Positions 1 to 11,862 of a stretch of DNA of 64,000 bases are shown one piece after another. The translations under genes and the position numbers were made by a program. The stretch's first letter is position 1. Every line of letters begins with the position of its first letter. The notes under the pieces are model-generated. The model was not told where the DNA came from. It saw only the letters and a program-made list of their open reading frames with translations, and made no database searches. The DNA comes from Dentipellis sp. KUC8613 (Eukaryota; Basidiomycota; Agaricomycetes; Russulales; Hericiaceae): assembly GCA_002286715.1 (NCBI GenBank), contig NSJX01000059.1, positions 1 to 64,000 of the forward strand, written 5' to 3'.

Positions 1-3000
1 GGGGGCGTGGGGCGCAAGACGGCCCCATGGGGCCCGAAGACGGCGCAGCGGAGGGCCCCGAAGACGGCAGGGCGGCACGCAGACGGCCACATGGGGCTCA
101 AAGAGCGCATGGTGGGGCGCTGACGGTGCGGTGGGACGCAGAGGGCCCAAAGACGGTGCGGGGGGGTGCAGACGGCGGCGGACGCAAGAGGTGCGGTGAA
201 TGGACACCAGGCGGCGCGAGAGGGTGGCGAGGCGGCGCCACAAGGCGCGAGAGGGCGTGGCGAGGCGCAAATGTGAGTTAATGCGGCGCCAGGGTGCGCA
301 AGAGGGTAGCGGGGGGCGCCCGACGCAGTAGCGGGGGCGTGCGAGGCGAAATGGAAGCGTGCGGGGCGGCGAGATCGCAGGTGCAAGACCACACGCGCGT
401 GCTGCAGCGTTGGTAGGGGGCGTGAGGCGGGGAGAGTGCGTGCGGCTTGGTGCGAGGGAGTGCGAGAGCACGTGGGTCGGCGCAAGCGAGAGCGCGCGCG
501 CCTGTTGCGCCGTTTCTAGGGGCAAAAGGCGGCGGCGGCGGCGAGAGACGGGCGGCGCCAACAGGATGTGAGTCGTGCCGTTGCTAGGGCGCGCTGCGCC
601 CCGAAGCGTGCGCGCTGTGTCGTTGCTGGGGCACGCGGGGCGGCGAGAGCGCAAACGGGGCGGCAATATACGAGCGGGGCGGCGCGAGGGCGAGCGGGGC
701 GGCACGAAGGCGAGCAGGGGCGTGACGGGACCGTCTGTTGCGCCGTTGCTAGGGTGCGCGAGACACGCCTGCTGCGTTATTGCTGGGGTGCATGTGGCGA
801 CAGTGCGGGCAAGGTGGCAAGAAGTCGCGCGAGACGGCGAGAGCACGAGGCAGGAAGTGTGTAACCGCCTGTCGCGCAGTTGCTAGGCCGCCGCATGCGA
901 GATGCACGTCCTGCGCCATTGCTGGGGCGTGCAAGGCCATGTGTGGGTGTGCGGGGCGGTGAGACTGCGCGCGATGCTGCTGCACGCGTGCGCCAGCGGT
1001 GCACGAACCGCTGTGGTGACATTGCTAGAGCGTGCGGGGCCGCACGGGCGCATGCGGAGCCACGAGAGCTTGTGCGAGGTGGTGAGACTGGTGCACGAGC
1101 CCCTGGCGCGCGCTGCGGGGTTGCGCGAGCTCCTGTTGCGCGGTCGCTAGGGCGTGCAAGGCGGTGAGAGCGCGCGTGAGGCGGCGCGAACGCGAGTCGA
1201 GAATGCAGGAGCCCCTGTCGAAGTGCCTTAGTTGAGGTACCAAAGTCCGGCGTTCGGACAGGAAAGGGCTGCGGCGCCAGACGGGGTGGCTGGAGCGCGG
1301 AACGTGCGAGAGGGCTGTGCGGGCATGAGCGACGGCACGGTACGCAAGGGCGCGGGGGAGAACAGCACCATGACGGTGGCTGTGAGGTGCAGGAGATGGG
1401 GGGAGAGGGTGTCCCTATGGAACGAAGCGGCGCCGGTGGGGCGCGAGACGGCATCGGTGGGACACGGGGGTGGCGCAACGGGACCGTCAGTCGCGCCATT
1501 TGTCCCAAGAGGCGCCTGCTGCATCATTGCTGGGGCGCGTGGGGCAGCGAGAGTGTGGACGAGGCGGCGAGAGCACGGACAGGGCGGCAAGAGCACGAGC
1601 GGGCAGCACGAAGGTGTGCGTAGGCCGCACGATGCGCTATTGCTAGGGCGCACGGCGTCCCAAGACGTGCCTGCCGCGTCATTGCTAGTGCGTGCGGGGC
1701 GGCGAGAGCGCGAACGAGGCGGCGATAGGCGAGCGGGGCGGCGTGAGGGCGTCCGGTGCGGCACGAAGGCGTGTGGGGACAGCGCCACGCGCCATTGCTA
1801 GGGCGCGGGGGTCCGCACACACCATCTCGCCACATCGCCCGCGCCGGGCCTCACACCCGCCCGCAAGATCTTGCACACACTGTCTTGCTCGCGCCCCTCA
1901 TTTCGCTGCTCGCGCCCTCTGTCTTGGCGCAAAACGAGTGCAACGACAGCGGGAGGGGTGCAAGGGGCGCGGCGGCGTGAAGACGGCATGGGGCGCACAG
2001 ACGGCCACCATGGGGCCCGAAGACTGCGCCATGGGCCGTGCAGATGGCGGCGGCGGGTGCAAGACGACCCCCATGGGGACCGAAGACGGCACGGCACCAT
2101 GGGGCGCGACGGTGCGTACAGACAGCGGCGGGGCCCGAACACGGCCCATGGGGCCCGAACACGGCGGGGTGGGGCGCGTGACGCACGGGTGGACGCGTGT
2201 GAGGGACGGCGGCGACACGAAGGAGAGTGCGGGGACGTGGTGGCGGTTGAGAGGGCGCGGCGCAGCGCGAAAACAGCGTCTCAGTGCGCGAATTGGCACC
2301 GCGCAACGTGAGATAGCGGGGCAGGGCGCGCAGCTGCGGCGATGGGGGTCGCTGGGGCGCCAAGCCTCGCTAGGGCGCGGGGCAGCGTCGTTGAGAAGCG
2401 AGGCGGCGTCGGTGGGGCGCCAAACGGCGTCGATGGGAAGCCAGATGGTGTTGGTGGGGCGCGAGGCCGTTCCTGGGGCACCAGATGCCGTCGTGGAGCG
2501 CCAGATAGCGTTGCTGGGGCCCGGGGAGGCGTCGCTGGCGCGTGGGGTGGCATCTCTGGCGCGTCAGAGGGCCTCGAGGGCGCCAGAGGGCGTCACTGGG
2601 GCGTGCAGCGGCGTCGATGGGGCGCAGGCGAGGGGGTTGAGATGGCAGCGCGAGGCCACGAGCCACGAGCCACGAGACGGTGGGGCGGGTGGTGGCGTCG
2701 CGGGGGCACCCTCTGGTGCTAGGGGGTGGAGCCGCTGAGGCGTGGAGCAGCACCGCTGAGGTGCAAGACGGCGTCGGTGGGGCGGCGTCGGTGGGGCGAG
2801 GGAGGGTGTTTGGGGCGCCAGAAGGCATCGGTGGGGCGCCAGAGGGCGTCGCTCAGGCGCCAGAGGGCGTTGGGGCTCGAGGCAGCATCGCGAGTGGCGC
2901 AGGGCGGCGTTCCGGGGGCGAGTGCGAGCGAGGGCGGGGGCTCGCGACGGCGCCGCTGGGGCAGGGGGAGAGCGAAACGGAGGTGAGAAGGCTGCGCGTG

Positions 3001-4080
3001 AAACGAGACGGCAGCTGGACAGCAGCGAGCAAGCGCGGCGTGGGCGAAAGCGAAGGAGCCGGGGGCGAGCAAAGGAGCGGGCGGGGCGAGAGGGTGCCAG
3101 GTCAGTGCAAGCAAGGGCAAGGTGGGCGAGCGAGAGGTGTGAGAGCAAGAAAGACAACGAAAAGATGAGAGAACTTAGACAGCACGTGGACAGCGCGAAG
3201 AGGCGGCAGAGAGGGCGGATAGGGCGTCGAGGGCGACGGTAAGCGAACGAGGGCGGCGGAGAAGGCAGATGACGCGTGGACGGCGCGAAGAGGCGGCGGA
3301 GAGGGTGGAGAGGGTGGAGAGGGCGCGTACGGCGCGTATGGCACGTACGGTGCGTGGAGGACATGAGGAGGCGGCGGAGACGGCATCGAGGGTGGCGGTG
3401 GGCAATCCAGGACGGCGGTGGGCGCGCGGAGGCAGCGCTGGACAAGTGAGGGCGGCGGCGGAGAGGGCGGCGGAGGGGGCGTGGTGGGCGTGCATGCGGG
3501 CGACACAGCGACACAAGGGCACGAGGCATCGGCGAAGGGGCCCGAAACGGCATCGTTGGGGGGCGGGGCAGCGTCGTGGGGGCACGGTCTTGAAATGACG
3601 CAGCTGGGGCATGCGACGACCTCGTGGGCGTGCGTGACGTCAACGTGAGCACATGTGGCGGCGGCACGAGGGCTCACGACGACACGAGGGCGTACGAGGG
3701 CGACGAGGCGGCACCCCGAGCCGCGAGAGGGCGCTGCGGGTTGTGCAGATGGCGGCATGGGGCGCGAAGAGTGTGCGGTGGGGCGCGGACGGCAGGGCGG
3801 GGCGTTGAGAGGGCATGGCGGAGCGTTGAGAGGGCGCAACGAAGCACGCAGACGGCGGCGTGAGTCGCAGACGGCCCAGCGGGGCCCAAAGGTAGCAGCG
3901 TGGGGTGGAAGATGGTCGCGTGGGGCGAAAGACGGCGCAGTGAGGCAGAGACGGCCCAGCAGTGTGGGTCGCAGATGGCCCAGCGGGACCTGAAGATGGC
4001 GGCGTGGGGCATCGAGAGGGAGTGGTGGGGCGCGCAGACGGCGGAGGAGCACGTAGACGGCGGGACCTGGAGGGTGACAA
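1..4080. repeat. G-rich degenerate minisatellite block
   Basis: About 4 kb of extremely G-rich (+ strand) DNA built from short, diverged repeat units. Four unit families can be seen. (a) GGGGCNC..AGACGGC units dominate 1-200, 1980-2200 and 3740-4080. (b) Units around ATTGCTRGGGCGYGCGGGGC, followed by GGCGAGAGCGCG, recur at least ten times between 560 and 1810. (c) A unit of about 21 bp resembling GGCGTCGNTGGGGCGCCAG fills 2340-2900 and appears again near 1430. (d) Purine-rich GGCGGCGGAGAGGG units lie at 3180-3480. Long ORFs occur on both strands, but this is expected from stop-poor GC-rich repeats. None has a recognisable domain or convincing splice structure. I read the block as non-coding satellite-like DNA. 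It continues beyond the left edge. Confidence 0.8.
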
Positions 4081-4084
4081 GGAT

Positions 4085-4108
4085 GCGAGCCCGGGATCCC
4101 GGGCTCGC
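4085..4108. other. Perfect 24-bp palindrome at the array border
   Basis: A perfect inverted repeat without a spacer, centred on GGATCC. Each half reads GCGAGCCCGGGA. It lies within a few bases of the point where the G-rich repeat block stops and ordinary sequence begins. It could form a cruciform or a very stable hairpin. It might be a recombination or breakpoint scar, or a binding site for a dimeric protein. The function is unknown. Confidence 0.75.
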
Positions 4109-5046
4109 GCGGTCAGTTATAGAAGAATTCCAGCGACTGAGACGCACCTGAGAACCCAATCCTCCCTCTCTCCCCAATCTTCTGATACCAACAGGCGTAC
4201 GATGGGCGTGTATGTCTGTTGCGTGTGATGAGAACGGGTGGTTGTGGTGGCACAAGGGGTGTATGTTGAGGTCGAGAGTGACTCAACGCTTCAAAGCAGA
4301 ACTCGCGTCTGCGCGGGCTTCGGCAATTCCCGTGTGCAGTTCGTCAGCCCAGCCACACCGAAGAAACTTGATCGTTGACAATGGAAAAAAATCTCTAAAT
4401 CTCTGAGAAAAATGGAAGACGTATAACATAGTATCATATACCTTCAAAAGAAATTTCGAATAAATCGAAGAATATGAGAGTGCAAAATGCTCTCATCTCT
4501 CGAACATAGCCCATTCGGTGCGACGCGACTTCAGATTTCTGAGCGTGCAAGTCATTCAAACAATTTGAAAAAATCATTGAAAGTAGGAATAGCTATGATC
4601 TACGCATGGGCAAAGTTTTGTGTTTATTGAGCAAGAATCAGAGCCTACAGAAAATGAATACAATGTTCTTGGAACCAATCTGGCAGAGATCGTGGGAACC
4701 AATGACCGGAAGTGGACTTTTTGAAGTTCGTGAGTTTTGCTGGCTCACCAGATTATTAGAACTGATTCATAGATGAATCAGAACCCACTAGTTTCTCCTG
4801 TCACATATAGTCAGTGCTCCAGTAGCTAGTTCCCCAGACTGTCCTCTTCGTCTGTACCCCATAGGTAGCTGGAATCCACCTGCCTCTGTGCTGCTTTCGT
4901 CTGTCACTCTCCCCTCGGTCTCTCTTGGTTGTTGTTGTGGTGACTTGGGTGGCAACTTGTGTTCCCATTCCAGCGCCCTTGACACTAAGTGAAGATGTGC
5001 GACCACTAACTTGCCTCCGTATACGCGCGATCTCCGTAGCGTTCAA
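4109..5046. other. Intergenic, AT-richer spacer
   Basis: The base composition changes abruptly after the repeat block. The stretch from about 4380 to 4790 is AT-rich with A and T runs. I see no gene, RNA or repeat here. The last part presumably holds the promoter of the BTB gene that starts at 5047. Confidence 0.5.
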
Positions 5047-6152
5047 ATGCCTGGCCGTGGTCGAGCGTCTGCAGCATCGCCACGTCAGTCGCATCGGGGA
5101 CCATTCGGGGTTTCATAGCATGGGCAAGTTCTACAAGTCTTCCAGCGCACATTTGCCCGTCTGGTCCGCCTTTCGACGCACCGGATGCAGATTTGATCCT
5201 GCGTTCTGCCCAATCAGTCGACTTTCGCACCCACAAAGTGATACTGTCTCTTGCCTCGCCAGTCTTCCGGGATATGTTCTCCGTACCTCAGCCAACACTA
5301 GATGATAACGGCTCGTGTTTCTTGAACGGGAATGGCTACGTTGACGGCCTGCCTATGGTCCAGATGTCAGAAACCACAACAACTCTTCATTACCTCTTGA
5401 CCGCCATATATCCGTTTCCGCCCGCGCTGCCCGCATCACTCGAGGAGATGCTTCTTGTACTTGCCGCGGCGACGAAATTCGAAATGAGCGGTGCATTGTC
5501 AACTATCTGTGCGACGATGCATATGTCTGGCCTGTACAATGCCCCATTGTCGAGGCAGGCGCTTCGAATACATGGAATTGCATGCCGCCATGACTTGGAG
5601 GACAAAGCGTTGGCCTCTGGATGGAGCACGCTGGCCAAACCAATGGACCTCGAGATCTACGGATCAGATCTTCGATACGTCTCTGGAGCGGTGTTATGTG
5701 AATTGACACAGTACCGGAAACGCTGCATCACCATGGTCATCCGGTTCCTCCGAAACTCGGTACAAGCCCCGTCATTGGGTGTCCTCACCGCATTCCCTCA
5801 ACTGTCTACATGCAAGGAAAGCCCACTTCGGCCCGTGTCGAGCAACTCCGCGGACATTCCCAACTGGTGGATAGGTTACTGGCAGGAGGTGTCGAGAGCA
5901 GTGGAGAGAGGTTTGCGTCAGCCGGTAGGAAGTGACGTGGTGGACTCGTTTGAGATATACCAGGTGATGGCGTCTCATGCGCGGGAATGCAGCTGCAAGG
6001 ATTGCTGGAATGTCGATACTGCCGGCATTGAATATTTTGCTCGCTGGCTGAAAGGCAACATTGAATCCCAAACGGAAGAGGTTCGGGGTTTACACTTTTT
6101 GTGGGCGTCCGCGAGTCGCAATGTTGAACATCTGCATTGTAGGTCAATCTGA
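5047..6152 (+). CDS. BTB/POZ domain protein, copy 1
   Basis: One of the expanded BTB/POZ family of Agaricomycetes, whose members are thought to be protein-interaction adaptors (for example for Cullin-3). The core reads DADLILRSAQSVDFRTHK followed by a segment ending FRDMF, the start of a BTB fold, and closely matches the two paralogues at 8.2-9.4 and 10.1-11.2 kb. Proposed model: ATG at 5047, a 37-nt exon, an intron at 5084-5145 (GTCAGT..CCAG), then one long exon, giving 347 aa. The N-terminal exon is inferred only from frame and splice signals. The 3' end is also uncertain. An alternative splice from near 6080 to 6143 would give a tail VNLTFEEIEYR ending at 6178, which resembles the spliced tail of copy 2. 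The family is clear; the exact substrate or partner cannot be read from sequence. Confidence 0.75.
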
Positions 6153-6613
6153 CGTTCGAGGAGATAGAGTATAGATAATTTACAAACACAATATCCCTAC
6201 CGGCTGATTCGTGAAGGCCGGCATATTTTAGATCGCTCTTGAACGTCGTGAAAATTTGCTTGTCTGATTCTGAGACCACCATGGCAGCACAAAAACCCCC
6301 TTCGTACGGACGTTTCTTCCTCACCAACGTTTCTCTCAGCGTTGTCTTTTCGTACTCCGCGGCACTGGGCCTGTATGACATCAGAAACGGAAACAGCCGG
6401 GGCAGGGCGATAACCATCTTGCGGCGGTGCAAGCGCGCTCTTGTCAATCTCCAACGCTGTCCATCCTCTGAAGTTATATATCCTGTGCGTTATCATGGCT
6501 GTTGATTCGGGCTGTGCATCTGTGTAACTTATATATCGTCTCAACGCGTGTTTCTGGGCGTGTAACCCCTTAAACCCCCCGCAGATCATCCCCACTCGCT
6601 CAGAGAACCACAC
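6153..6613. other. Intergenic
   Basis: Region between the BTB gene and the penta-EF-hand gene. The short open frames are unconvincing. No RNA gene or repeat is seen. The 5' UTR and promoter of the downstream gene must lie here. Confidence 0.5.
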
Positions 6614-7782
<1,169 letters not shown>

Positions 7783-8231
7783 GCGCGAGGAAAGCGAAGT
7801 ATTTAGCGATCTATCATGAGAGTGTAGGAGAGGGACTCGAGTATGGAGGTGTACCAGTTCGAGAAGAAGAGATCGTGAAGTTGTACAGTAATGCTGTAGC
7901 GATGTCCGCATAAATTTATGCCTTCTTTCTGTGCGGTTGCTTGGTATTTGTCTTCAAATGAATAAGCGAAAGAGATCGGCAGGCGTCGGCTTCGAGACGA
8001 CGATACACGTGCGTACTCGAGTAAGTATGATACGCAGATGTCTGAGTTACTGATGTAGTTCGACACTCGGCAGGCGGAGCATTACTTATAGTCAGTAAAA
8101 TGAAGCGTAGCGAGAGAGCCTCAGACCGATACTATTGAACTACCGCGTGCTGTGGCTTGATGGGGTCACCCCAGAACCTGACATATTGCTGCAAAACGGA
8201 GGAGCTGTGACATGAAGTCAAGGAATTTGAA
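7783..8231. other. Convergent 3' intergenic region
   Basis: Lies between the stop of the PEF gene (+) and the stop of BTB copy 2 (-). It holds both 3' UTRs; nothing else is recognised. Confidence 0.5.
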
Positions 8232-9436
8232 TCAGTCCTCGTCATCGTCCAAAACGCGCTTGTCGAAGGCCTTGTCAAGATCCAAAGTAATCTGTCCACA
8301 CCCGGCGTGAATTTAGCATCCGGTTCCTACATATGTAACGGATGAACTGACCTTTTTGATGCGCGCTTGTATCTCACTTTCCAAAGCCCTGCAGAAGACC
8401 GCCACGTCTTCAGGTCTGACTCCGAGGCAGGCAGTGCAGGGTAGAGGACCTTTGCTGTGGATCGATTTTGGATCCCGTCCCTGAGTTTCTCCAAAGGTGC
8501 GAAGGAGCTGGTACAGTGCCGGCTGATTCACAACCGAGTTGGGAGTGGGGGTGGATGAGCCGGATTTGACAGAGTCTCTGATGGTCTCCCAGTAAGCGGG
8601 CCAACATCGAAGAGCGTGTCCTTCACACTTCCACATGACCGAGTAGTGCAAATTGGGTCCTAGTGGCTTTCCAAATTTGATTTCTTCCAACAGGGCGACG
8701 ACGGTGGCGATAGCTTTGCGGCGATATTCGACGAGCGCGGATAACGCCATGCTGCCGACGTACTCCAGTTCTCGACCATGATCTTCCAATCTTCCGTTGC
8801 TGTGGAGCAAGAGTGCGGCAGCCGTTAAAGCCCTCTTGTCAAGCCTATGAAGGCATGCTTGTCCGTACGCTCGAAGCGCCTTGTCCGGGTTGATAGTACT
8901 GTAAGGTTCGTGTCCCTGAATTAATTCACGAAGCTTGTTCGAGGCCCCAGCTATTTTGTATTCCTCTGCAGCGTCGATGGCGGAAAGAGCGTTCCGGAGA
9001 GAAGTGGGTAGACGATTGGGATGGGCAGTATGGTGCTCAGAAGGAATTGTACTGTCTGACCGTCTCCTGGAAGGCGTAGGACTGGTAGACCATCTTCCCA
9101 GTTAGAGTTGCCCGATTGGGCGGATCCAGTGATGTTGCGTTCTTGCATCTGCGTAGCTTGGAAGAAGGTCCTGAATACGGGAGACACGATCGCTAAGATG
9201 CACTTGTGCGTGCGGAAGTCGACCGAGTCGGACGAGCGCAGAATAATGTTAGGTTCAACTCCGTCGAATGGCGTCTGTTCATCGACCTGGGTAGAAGAAA
9301 GAGATGAGGTTATAGAAAGAACGCGCTGCGACATTCCCTTTTCTCCCGCCGCCTTCGAGATAGATAGAGCTTGCATCATCGCGGTGGACCAGAAGGGCGC
9401 CATGTCCAAGCGACCAACCTGCGATCCGAGTGCCAT
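8232..9436 (-). pseudogene. BTB/POZ domain protein, copy 2 (single-base frameshift)
   Basis: Paralogue of copies 1 and 3. The BTB start reads PNIILRSSDSVDFRTHKCIL. The N-terminal frame ends in LLSTILPIP and would then run out of frame. If one base is assumed lost near 9016-9022, the sequence continues as NRLPTSLRNALSAIDAAEEY, exactly where copies 1 and 3 continue. It then stays open to a terminal intron (8292-8351, GTCAGT..ACAG) and a last exon ending DKRVLDDDED, with stop at 8232-8234. So only one indel breaks an otherwise full-length gene. This is either a young pseudogene or a sequencing error. The 9436 ATG is the longest start. It is preceded within ten bases by a TATA-like run, so the ATG at 9334 (MSQ.., as in copy 3) may be the real start. 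Confidence 0.75.
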
Positions 9437-10142
9437 GTATATAAAGTTTTGCGAGCGCTCGCTAGCACACGTGGGAAGGCCTTCTTCGAATGCCGGCCGT
9501 AATTAGGAATCGTACTTACCCATCGTGCTGGAGCACCAACGGGCCGAAGAAGAAAAAGACACGCCGACCTAAGCCGTTCATGTAAGAACCCAGTCCCACG
9601 CGTGGTACCGGTAAGTCTTGACAATCAGAACGCACAGTATAGCACTGTTGAACCCAACATTCCAGGGAAAGCTGGCTTTGTACCCGATAAATAGATACAA
9701 TATGTGGTCATGTGTGTCCTTTTAAAATAGTTTCAAGACCACGCGCGCGAAATAATGCGGTAAACGCATTTTGAGGCACATAGTTCCAGCAATCCCGATC
9801 TTCAGTCCGTGCAGCTCAAGCAAGGCCTCGAAAAGTCAACGAGTAAGCACACCAGATGGGAATTACATACCGACACATGACGAATCCCGGACAAGCAAGA
9901 GTTCATCAGCAGGGTAGCCATGGAGAAAACAAGGTCGTAGAATGGACAGTCGAAAACAGACCTGGCTACTGCAAAAGCAAAGCAAAAATTACAAACAAAA
10001 ATAATGAACTGACACTACCGTCAGATACCCCGCTCCATATCCTCGTCGCCAGTGAATGACGTTAACTGGATGAGTCGAGTGAATTTAGATTCATTAGTTG
10101 CGACCAACAGAACAAAATGGCTCGACACACCATAAATGGATG
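9437..10142. other. Intergenic
   Basis: Between BTB copies 2 and 3, both on the minus strand. Contains the promoter of copy 2 and the 3' UTR of copy 3. No other gene or repeat is seen. The part around 9960-10010 is A-rich. Confidence 0.45.
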
Positions 10143-11153
10143 CTACTCTACGCAAATCTGCGATGCAGTACAAACAGCCTGGACGGCGCCCGAGAGCTCC
10201 CTCTTCAACAACGCACAGAACCGATGTGTCTCCTGGGCCGATATGCCATTGCAGCATGGACATACGAGCTGCGCTTGGTGCGTAGCCAAGCCGTTATAGA
10301 ATGCCCATTGATTCACCGCCGCTTCAGGTGCCGGCATGATCGTCCCTGCCTGAAGCCCGTTGATTGTCTCTTGGATATAATCCCGCCACCACTGAGGCAC
10401 CCACGCGAGCGAGCCCTCGATCGCTCTTTGACTCCATCCACCTTTGAGGCACTTGCCTTTCTTCCCGAAGACCGAAAAGAAGAGCAGTCCTCCCGCCTGT
10501 GTGTCCGTGAGATGCTGCACTACCGCGTTCACGGCTTGTTGGCGGAACTCCCAGAGCTGGAAGAGGGCGGTTCCCGACACGTAGCACAGCTTTTCTCTGT
10601 ACTCCTCGATGCTCATGGGTTTCTCCAATGTATATCGAGCGGCTCCCAATGCCTCCGCGCGGAGACAAAGTCGATGCGCGATCCCAAATGCCCTGAGCGA
10701 ATTGTCCGCGTTGACCATACCATTTGTCACGGTGGCACGAGCTGCGACCACGACGCCGTCCATCTCGTACTTCTTCGCCGCAGCGATGATGGCAGCTGCT
10801 TTTTCCAGAGAAGTCGGCCTTGGAGTCTTTACGTGGGAGAGGATGGCGAGGAGGGTTTCGACAGTTGAGCTATCTTCCGTGACACGGACGACTGGAAGGC
10901 CATCTTGATAATCTTTGGAAGAGAGGCCGCCTTCTTGAGCAGGGCTCTGCGGAAGAGAAAATATGTCCGCGAAAATAGGCGATGCTTTCTTCAGCATCAC
11001 TTTATAGGTGCGAAAGTCGACCAAGTCTGAGGACCGTAAGATGACGTCTGCGTCCTCGTCGTCGAACGGCGAGCCGAAAGGAATTGGGACATCTGGATCC
11101 AGTTTCGGGGTACCACGCGCTGAGTCTGGGGAGGCGGACGTTTCCTGTGACAT
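10143..11153 (-). CDS. BTB/POZ domain protein, copy 3
   Basis: Intact single-exon BTB/POZ protein of 336 aa that starts MSQETSASPDSARGTPKLD. The BTB core begins DADVILRSSDLVDFRTYK at about residue 34, and PIFADIF follows. The C-terminal half is helical and shares with the paralogues the block YREKLCYVSGTALFQLWEFR, a shared Trp-Trp-rich stretch, and a Cys-rich segment LVCPCCNGI (compare the CSCKDCWN segment of copy 1). The conserved cysteines could bind a metal, but that is inference. The three BTB genes lie within 6 kb, two on the minus strand, which suggests local duplication. Molecular partners are unknown. Confidence 0.88.
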   Translation of the reverse strand: MSQETSASPDSARGTPKLDPDVPIPFGSPFDDEDADVILRSSDLVDFRTYKVMLKKASPIFADIFSLPQSPAQEGGLSSKDYQDGLPVVRVTEDSSTVETLLAILSHVKTPRPTSLEKAAAIIAAAKKYEMDGVVVAARATVTNGMVNADNSLRAFGIAHRLCLRAEALGAARYTLEKPMSIEEYREKLCYVSGTALFQLWEFRQQAVNAVVQHLTDTQAGGLLFFSVFGKKGKCLKGGWSQRAIEGSLAWVPQWWRDYIQETINGLQAGTIMPAPEAAVNQWAFYNGLATHQAQLVCPCCNGISAQETHRFCALLKRELSGAVQAVCTASQICVE

Positions 11154-11862
11154 GGTCGACTACAAAGGCGTCGGGCTGGGGATGTACAGTGGCCGGTGGT
11201 CGATTCGATTCTTGAATGAATCAGCTACGAGCCCTCTGTTCAAATTTTCATGCGGGTCAAATGTGAGTCTTCATGTTGTGCGTCAAACGACGTTACGGAT
11301 TGCTCACTTTGTTCCAAATGGCGTGGAACTGCTGTGGCAGTCTACATTGCCGACAAGGTATGAGACTGAGGAACCACACTCAATCTGTTCAGAGAAACTC
11401 ACAGTTAAAAAATAATGAGTCCTCACTCTCTTGGAATCCTCCTGATTCTGCTCAAGCCAGAACGGAAGTCTGCTGCTTCGCAGGCTGAGCTCTGGTATCT
11501 CGATGAAGGTGGTGATATCTGCCAGTGAGCAGGATTCGCCGGATGTTGAGTATATTCTCTGATCAGCAATCAGTACGATATACGCACCTTTGATAGTGGT
11601 ACAGATCCAAGAACTTTGGAAGAGAATAAAGAGACATTCTGGCGGCTAAGGAAGAAACGTGACTACGTTAAGTGTGACAGGACGGGACAAGACGCGTTGG
11701 TGTGACATACGCGTCGCGTCGCGTCGTCTCGGCAACTCCCGGTGGCCGTTCAACCTTTGAAGTTCAACGGCGGCGACGACCTCGTGTCTTTCTCTTTCTA
11801 CCTCCACAAGCATTGTAACATCTCCTTGAACGAACACACTTACTGCACGACTCTGTACAACA
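11154..11862. other. Divergent promoter region
   Basis: Lies between the start of BTB copy 3 (-) and the start of the next gene (+), so it should carry both promoters. Near 11708 there is a short CGTCGCGTCGCGTCGT run. No gene is seen. Confidence 0.45.

Noticed and set aside
1692..3667. Long open frames on both strands of the G-rich block (up to about 365 codons)
   Set aside because: They overlap in several frames at once, contain only low-complexity Arg/Gly/Pro/Ala sequence and follow the repeat units. Stop codons are simply rare in such DNA.
8313..8350. In-frame read-through end of BTB copy 2 (..VTYVGTGC)
   Set aside because: This is the first part of a terminal intron; splicing gives the acidic tail ending DKRVLDDDED.
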